A DNA stretch of 64,000 bases, taken from the NCBI RefSeq assembly GCF_028368975.1, contig NZ_JAQNDM010000002.1, positions 9,604,425 to 9,668,424 on the forward strand. The letters are read 5' to 3'. Made by a program: the position numbers and the translations under genes. Shown piece after piece: positions 59,446 through 64,000 of this stretch. Origin of the DNA: Stigmatella ashevillena. Lineage in GTDB: Bacteria; Myxococcota; Myxococcia; Myxococcales; Myxococcaceae. Every line of letters begins with the position of its first letter. Within the stretch, counting starts at the first letter, position 1. Below the pieces are notes generated by a model. The model was not told the DNA's origin and did no database searches. It worked only from the letters and a program-made list of their open reading frames with translations.

Positions 59446-60929
59446 GACCGGCCTCCTCCAAAACGGCGGGTGCGAAGCACTGTCTGCACGCTGTGACGCC
59501 CCGGTTCTCGGTAGAGCGCATAGAGCGAGCCCAGCCGTTGCTCGGCCAGCCGGACGTTGAACCAGGCCGGGCCCCCCAGCCGTTCCTCGGCCGCCGCCGT
59601 CAGCCGCACGGGCAGGGCGCCCTCGGGGGGAGCCCCCAGGCCGGCCAGGGGATCCTGGCGCGCCAGCAGGCGAGACAGGTTCCGTTCTCCGAGCCGGGAG
59701 TAGGTCATCGTCTCCACTTCGAGCCCTGGAACGAGGGTCTTCACCACGTGAATGGAGTGGTCCGCGGGGGACAGGTCGATGACCAGGATGTCGAAGCCGG
59801 TCAGCAGGAGCCCATCCACCACTTGGGCACAGCGCTCCGCGGGGGCCTCGGCGGCCTCCACCTGGGGCAGGTCCGCGAAGCGGACTGTGCTGCGGCACTG
59901 GAGGGTCGGCGCGATCAGCTCACGCAAGGTCCCCACGGGCATGCTGGCCCACTCGACCATGCCCTGGAGCGCCCGGGCTTCCTCCTGGCGGAGGTCCACC
60001 TGCGGCAGGAACCGCTCCAGATAACCCGGAGGGGCGACCCGGGCCACGGCCTCCAGGGGGCCATGCATGAAGGCCTTGCGCGCCCGCGAGCCGGCATATT
60101 CCAGCAGGGCCTTGCGCAGGGCTCGGTTCCGGTCCGGATCGGTGGCCTCCCCACAGGCGGTCATCATCAGCGGCTGATCACCGGGGGACGGATCGTTGCC
60201 CACCACGTACAGGTTGACGAGGCCGAACTGCGTGCTGGCCAGCTTGGCAATGATCTCGATGCCCGCGCGGCGGTAGCGCTCCAGCAACTCCTGAACATCG
60301 GGGGGAAGGTGGGCCCCTTCGAGATCCAGGACAACGCCTCGATCCATGGCCCGGAACTGCAAGCCGTTGCCGTCCCGCTGTTGCAGCTCCAGCAGGGCGT
60401 GGGCCAGGGCCTGAGGCTGGCTCAGGCCGGCTCCCTGGCCGTTGGTGATGGGCAGGATGAGCGGGGAGCGCCCGCGCAGCTGGCCCGGGTGGATGACGAC
60501 GAACTCCTCGGGCACCAGGACGGGCTCCCCGGTGGCCAACCGCTTCATCTCGAGCCAGGTCAGCGGCTGGTCCGGCTGGTAGGGGCTGCCCGCGGGCAGC
60601 CCCAGCGTCAGGGGATCCGCCACGCCCCGGAGGCCCCGGAGGCGGACCATCTCCTGATAGCTGCCGTGAAAGCGCGGCTGGACCGCCAGGGTCTTCTCGG
60701 CGAAGACCTCCTCGGCGAGCTCGCCGATGGCGCTGACCATCGCCTCCTCCTCGGTGGCCCCGTAGCCATGGGAGGTGATCCACGGTCCTTTCTCCATTCG
60801 CAGGCTGGAGGCCACCACGGGCACTCCGAGCCGGTCGATGCCGTCGTCCCGGAACAGCAGCAGCTCTCCGGCGGGCATGGCGCGCGCATACGCCTCCCGC
60901 GCCTCCGACAGGTCTGGCAACTCCTTCAT
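59442..60929 (-). CDS. YcaO family ATP-dependent enzyme
   Basis: This 495-residue protein has a YcaO-type domain. The ATP/Mg blocks are visible: AMVSAIGELAEEV (Glu70, Glu73-74), ALLELQQRD (Glu181, Gln184, Arg185, Asp186) and DPDRNRALRKALLEY (Glu277). YcaO proteins use ATP to activate amide carbonyls, making azolines, thioamides or amidines in RiPPs. A few act outside RiPPs. No precursor peptide or E1-like partner was seen here. The C-terminal 150 residues (after about 345) are unfamiliar. It is coupled by ATGA overlaps to the zinc-ribbon MBL protein before it and the TIM barrel after it. Confidence 0.85.
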   Translation of the reverse strand: MKELPDLSEAREAYARAMPAGELLLFRDDGIDRLGVPVVASSLRMEKGPWITSHGYGATEEEAMVSAIGELAEEVFAEKTLAVQPRFHGSYQEMVRLRGLRGVADPLTLGLPAGSPYQPDQPLTWLEMKRLATGEPVLVPEEFVVIHPGQLRGRSPLILPITNGQGAGLSQPQALAHALLELQQRDGNGLQFRAMDRGVVLDLEGAHLPPDVQELLERYRRAGIEIIAKLASTQFGLVNLYVVGNDPSPGDQPLMMTACGEATDPDRNRALRKALLEYAGSRARKAFMHGPLEAVARVAPPGYLERFLPQVDLRQEEARALQGMVEWASMPVGTLRELIAPTLQCRSTVRFADLPQVEAAEAPAERCAQVVDGLLLTGFDILVIDLSPADHSIHVVKTLVPGLEVETMTYSRLGERNLSRLLARQDPLAGLGAPPEGALPVRLTAAAEERLGGPAWFNVRLAEQRLGSLYALYREPGRHSVQTVLRTRRFGGGRS

Positions 60930-61759
60930 GACAGTTCCTCCATGGGCACGGGCTTCGTGTGGGGCATTCCCGCGAGCAGTCGGTCGAACAAGGCCAGCGC
61001 GTGTGCGCGGGTGACTCCCCGGGCGAACTCGAATGGGGTGAAGACGTTCTCGAACGGCAGCGCCTCGAATACCTGGCGGTAATGGCGCAGCTCCCCATGG
61101 CTCATGGGGATGGCGTAGTGAAAACCCTTGTGGCACGAGAGCCCCGTGGGCTTGCCTTGGGCGTTCAGCTCCACCTTGAGGGCATCTCCGCAGAAGAGCG
61201 AGCGCGTGTGCGCGTCGTACATCACGCACTGGCCTTCGTAGTGGCCACCCACGTGGTGCAGCGTCAACCCCGGCGCCACCTCGTGCACCCCGTCCATGGG
61301 CCAGCGCACCCGGAAGGCCTTGGTGTAGGGGAGCGCGTCGCGGTGGAGCACCAGCAGGGGATCGAACCGCTCCTGGAGCTGCCACAGCGCCCCGAACCCA
61401 TGGGGGTGCGAGGCGGACAGCACCCGGAGGCCCCCGAGCGAGGCCATGTGCTCCAGCGCCCCCCTCGAGTACCAAGGGGCCCCCTCGAAGGCGACGTTGC
61501 CGTCGGGCCGCCGGAGCAGCCAGCCCGTAGATCCCAGGCCGAAGGCCGGTGTGCAGTGAAAGCCCAGGATGTCTGGAAGTGCCTCGTACCAGGAGGTCGT
61601 GAGCATCTCGCTCACCTGAGAGGCGGAGCGGAAGTTCCAACCGTTCTCGGGCAGCGCGTTGCGCACGTCCATGCAGGTGGGACAGCCCGGTGGGTGCTCG
61701 TGCGAGAACCAGGGCTGCCACCAACCACAGTGGGAGCAGGCGTAGCGGATCAGCGGCAT
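60926..61759 (-). CDS. zinc-ribbon plus metallo-beta-lactamase-fold protein
   Basis: This 277-residue protein starts with a rubredoxin-like knuckle (CSHCGWW, 8 and 11; GCPTC, 26 and 29). The rest has the MBL fold order: GSTGWLLRRPDGNVAFEG, ASHPHGFGALW, HHVGGHYEGQ and FCGDALKV. The usual H-x-H-x-D-H is H-P-H-G-F-G (118-123), so the second metal site has lost its Asp and His. His173, Asp192 and His210 or 214 remain. It is thus perhaps a one-metal enzyme or a binding protein. It overlaps YcaO by four and the oxidoreductase by ten bases. Confidence 0.8.
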   Translation of the reverse strand: MPLIRYACSHCGWWQPWFSHEHPPGCPTCMDVRNALPENGWNFRSASQVSEMLTTSWYEALPDILGFHCTPAFGLGSTGWLLRRPDGNVAFEGAPWYSRGALEHMASLGGLRVLSASHPHGFGALWQLQERFDPLLVLHRDALPYTKAFRVRWPMDGVHEVAPGLTLHHVGGHYEGQCVMYDAHTRSLFCGDALKVELNAQGKPTGLSCHKGFHYAIPMSHGELRHYRQVFEALPFENVFTPFEFARGVTRAHALALFDRLLAGMPHTKPVPMEELS

Positions 61760-62775
61760 GACGTCTCGGCCGGGGACGGAGGGGTGGCTTGGGTCAGCAG
61801 GCGCAGCAGGCGGATGTCCCGGTCCGGGGAGAATGGCTGGGGACGGCCCTCCAGGACACAGGCCGAGAACGCCTGGATCTGGTGGAGGAACGGGCACCGA
61901 TCCTCGGAGGGGGAGAGGGGGACGGGGCGCTCCTCTCCGGTCACCGCGTCCGTCAGGGTCAGCGTGCCCCCGGGGGTCTGCCCCATGCTCTTGTAGGCCA
62001 GGGCGCGGGCCTTGGTGCCAATCAGCTCCAGGGTCCGCCGGGGGTAGGCGTCCGGGCAGTTGTAGCCCACCTGGAGGATCCCCAGGATGCCGCTGCGGAA
62101 CTGGCCGATGAGCACCGCGCCATCGTCCACCGGGTAGTCATGGACGCGCCGCTGCAACAGGGCGGTGAGCGAGGCCCACTCGTCCTGCAGCAGAACCTCC
62201 AGCAGATCGAGCCCGTGCGGGGCCAGATCGATCATCGCGCCGCCGCCAGCCTGGCGGGGGTCGACCCGCCAGTTGTGCGGCGCCCAGTCACGCGGGAGCC
62301 AGCACGCATAATGGATGCGCGCCTGGGTGATGGTGCCCAGGAGGCCCTCCTGCACGAGGGTGCGCAGCCGCCGGTGAATGCCATGGTGGCGCTGATCGAA
62401 GGCGGTGGCGTAGTGAACGCCTGCCCGCTGGCAGGCCTCCACCATGCGCGTGCCCTCCTCGGGCGTGATGGCCATGGGCTTCTCGCACAGCACGTGCTTG
62501 CCCGCGGCCGCGCACGCCTCCGTCATGGCGGGGTGCAGGTGGTTGGGCGTCGCGATGTAGACCGCATCCACGTGGGGATTGGCCAGGGCTTCGGCCAGCG
62601 CCGTGTACCGCAGCGCATCGTTGCCGGAGATGCGCATCAGCATCTCCGCATCCGAGTCGCACAGGGCCACCAGGCGCGCGTTGTCCGCGGCCTGGATTGC
62701 GGGCGCGACGTAGTCCCGGGCCACCCACCCACAGCCCACGATGGCCCAGCCGAGTCTGCGCGAGGGGGAGGACAT
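61750..62775 (-). CDS. Gfo/Idh/MocA family oxidoreductase
   Basis: This 341-residue NAD(P)-dependent sugar or inositol dehydrogenase-like protein has the Rossmann loop AIVGCGWVARDY and LCEKPMAIT (conserved Lys of the family in EKP), then the C-terminal substrate domain with GGGAMIDLAPHGLDLLEVLL (His and Asp of the catalytic pocket). Members oxidise sugars or inositols at a ring hydroxyl. Located three bases after the inositol-phosphate synthase gene, so an inositol-type substrate is a reasonable guess. Substrate not determined. Confidence 0.88.
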   Translation of the reverse strand: MSSPSRRLGWAIVGCGWVARDYVAPAIQAADNARLVALCDSDAEMLMRISGNDALRYTALAEALANPHVDAVYIATPNHLHPAMTEACAAAGKHVLCEKPMAITPEEGTRMVEACQRAGVHYATAFDQRHHGIHRRLRTLVQEGLLGTITQARIHYACWLPRDWAPHNWRVDPRQAGGGAMIDLAPHGLDLLEVLLQDEWASLTALLQRRVHDYPVDDGAVLIGQFRSGILGILQVGYNCPDAYPRRTLELIGTKARALAYKSMGQTPGGTLTLTDAVTGEERPVPLSPSEDRCPFLHQIQAFSACVLEGRPQPFSPDRDIRLLRLLTQATPPSPAETSCR

Positions 62776-62778
62776 GGT

Positions 62779-64000
62779 TCAGCCCCGGATGCGCTCTTTG
62801 CCGAGGACGGGCCGCACGCCTCCTTCGGACAGCCAACTCATGAGGCGGCGCTGCTGCTCCGCCATGGCGTGCTCCACCTTCCCCCCGTTCTGCGTCATGG
62901 GGGCCTTGAAGAAGCAGCCCAGCGCGTCGATGACACCGGCCTCGCCGCGGCGCTTGGCCAGGTCCAGCGTGCGCGCCAGCTCCACCACGAGCGGGGCCGC
63001 CAGGATGGAGTCCTTGCAGAGGAAGTTGAGCTTGAGCTGCATGGGCTGGCCCAGGAAGCCCACGACGTCGATGTTGTCCCAGGCCTCCTTGTTGTCTCCG
63101 CGGGGCCGGTAGTACTGGATCTGGACGATGTGGTCCTGGACCTTGTAGCCGAGGATGCTGTCCAGCGCGGCGCCCTTGGTGTCGATCTTGTTGGCCTTCG
63201 AGGCCGGATCATTGAGGGCTTCACCATCCCGGTTGCCCAGGATGTTGGTGGAGTACCACCCCTCGACGTGCAGCGCGCGGTCCCTCAAGGCCGGAGCGAT
63301 CACCGTCTTGAGCATCGTCTGGCCTGTCTTGCCGTCCTTGCCTGCCAGGGGCGAGCCGTTGCGCTGCGCCAACTGCAGCAACGCCGGGACGTCGGCGGAG
63401 ATGCTCGGCGTGAAGTTGGCGAACGGTGTTCCCTCGGAGATGGCCGCGTAGGCGTAGAGCATCGCCGGGCCGATGTCCGGATCATCCGCGTCGAGGGCCG
63501 CCTCGAAGGCCTCGGGCGTGAGGAACTTGGGCAGCGTCAGATCCACGGCGCGCTCGGTCGAGGCCAGGTTGATGACCACCACCCGGTTGACCCCCTGCTT
63601 CTGGCGGAAGCGCGCCAGATCCTCGCGGATGGCCTGCACCTGCTCGCGCAGGCTGTGTGCCTTCTTGTTGGAGGTGCCCACCACGTTCTTGCAGAAGCGC
63701 GTGTTGGACACGGCGCTCCAGGGCCGCATCTTGCTCAGCACGGGCGCCACGGCCTCGAGCTGGCTGTCGGTCAACACCGCGTGGTTGCGCGCGGCCTGCG
63801 CCAGATCATCCTCGAACAGATCCCAACCGCCAAAGGTCAGGGCCTCGTAGTCGATCAGGCCCAGGCCCCGTGCGGCCGCCAAGGGCAGACCCTTGGTGTC
63901 CACTCTGCCTCTGCGCAGGAGTTCCAGGCCCGCGACCGCCGTCGTTGCTACTGCTCCACCCAAGCCCACAATCGCAACACCCAAGCGCTCGTTATTCGCC
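62779..64000 (-). CDS. ino1: myo-inositol-1-phosphate synthase (5' end beyond the window)
   Basis: The enzyme turns glucose 6-phosphate into inositol 1-phosphate with NAD. The open frame runs off the window edge (the codons before the TTG at 63984 are still open), so the true start lies outside. Visible blocks are VAIVGLGGAVATTAVAGLEL, VINLASTERAVD, SEGTPFANFTPSISADVPAL, GSPLAGKDGKTGQTMLKTVI, WYSTNILGNRDGEAL and DSILGYKVQDHIVQI. They match the class well. It leads the coupled seven-gene operon that ends with PIG-L. Confidence 0.93.
   Translation of the reverse strand, partial: ANNERLGVAIVGLGGAVATTAVAGLELLRRGRVDTKGLPLAAARGLGLIDYEALTFGGWDLFEDDLAQAARNHAVLTDSQLEAVAPVLSKMRPWSAVSNTRFCKNVVGTSNKKAHSLREQVQAIREDLARFRQKQGVNRVVVINLASTERAVDLTLPKFLTPEAFEAALDADDPDIGPAMLYAYAAISEGTPFANFTPSISADVPALLQLAQRNGSPLAGKDGKTGQTMLKTVIAPALRDRALHVEGWYSTNILGNRDGEALNDPASKANKIDTKGAALDSILGYKVQDHIVQIQYYRPRGDNKEAWDNIDVVGFLGQPMQLKLNFLCKDSILAAPLVVELARTLDLAKRRGEAGVIDALGCFFKAPMTQNGGKVEHAMAEQQRRLMSWLSEGGVRPVLGKERIRG

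Overview
The window looks like chromosomal DNA of a myxobacterium, probably from the Cystobacterineae (Myxococcus, Stigmatella, Cystobacter or Archangium relatives). It is very GC-rich and densely coded. Many genes overlap by ATGA or GTGA. Two proteins end in MYXO-CTERM-type tails (Gly-Cys, one membrane segment, Arg-rich end). The gene order around 5.9-10.3 kb matches what I recall of the M. xanthus gliding-motility cluster cglC/gltA/gltB/gltC. I see no rRNA, tRNA, CRISPR, phage or insertion sequence.

Layout. 0-4.2 kb: a PilZ protein, a DUF192 lipoprotein, an enoyl/quinone reductase, and the minus-strand operon purE-purK-ybaK. 4.4-10.3 kb: a VWA protein, the Cys-rich lipoprotein CglC candidate, and divergent gltA-gltB-gltC. 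10.3-13.7 kb: an MFS exporter, plsX and a HAD/App1-like protein. 13.7-16.6 kb: an operon with a phosphodiester-glycosidase-type protein and a divergent relative. 16.8-22.2 kb: a giant subtilisin-like protease. 22.2-24.3 kb: a gene-free leader and pcnB. 24.3-29.1 kb: a peptide-export locus with a lanthipeptide-like precursor, a second double-glycine peptide, a C39-peptidase ABC exporter and two membrane-fusion adaptors, but no lanthionine synthetase. 29.2-34.8 kb: MscS, dinB, a secreted protein, an acyl-CoA ligase and an RluA synthase. 34.8-41.8 kb: a Ser/Thr kinase, then uppS-cdsA-rseP-rlpA-tsaB-usg-like (envelope lipid and wall housekeeping). 41.9-48.9 kb: envelope proteins of the MXAN_2561/2562 type, a PKD lipoprotein, a MoaD-MoaE fusion, a second site-2 protease and a Nudix hydrolase. 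49-56 kb: acs, a three-module glycosyltransferase, a DUF2325 protein and rnhB.

56.5-64 kb holds the most unusual locus: a tightly coupled seven-gene minus-strand operon. In transcription order it encodes inositol-phosphate synthase (running off the window), a Gfo/Idh oxidoreductase, a zinc-ribbon metallo-beta-lactamase-fold protein, a YcaO-family ATP-dependent enzyme, a xylose-isomerase-like TIM barrel, a GT4 glycosyltransferase and a PIG-L deacetylase. The inositol/GT4/PIG-L trio resembles the early logic of mycothiol-type pseudodisaccharides. YcaO and the MBL protein are not part of any pathway of that kind that I know, so an undescribed inositol-glycoside product is a reasonable hypothesis. 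It is inference only.

Start sites were chosen by family length, Shine-Dalgarno sequences and overlaps, and remain predictions.
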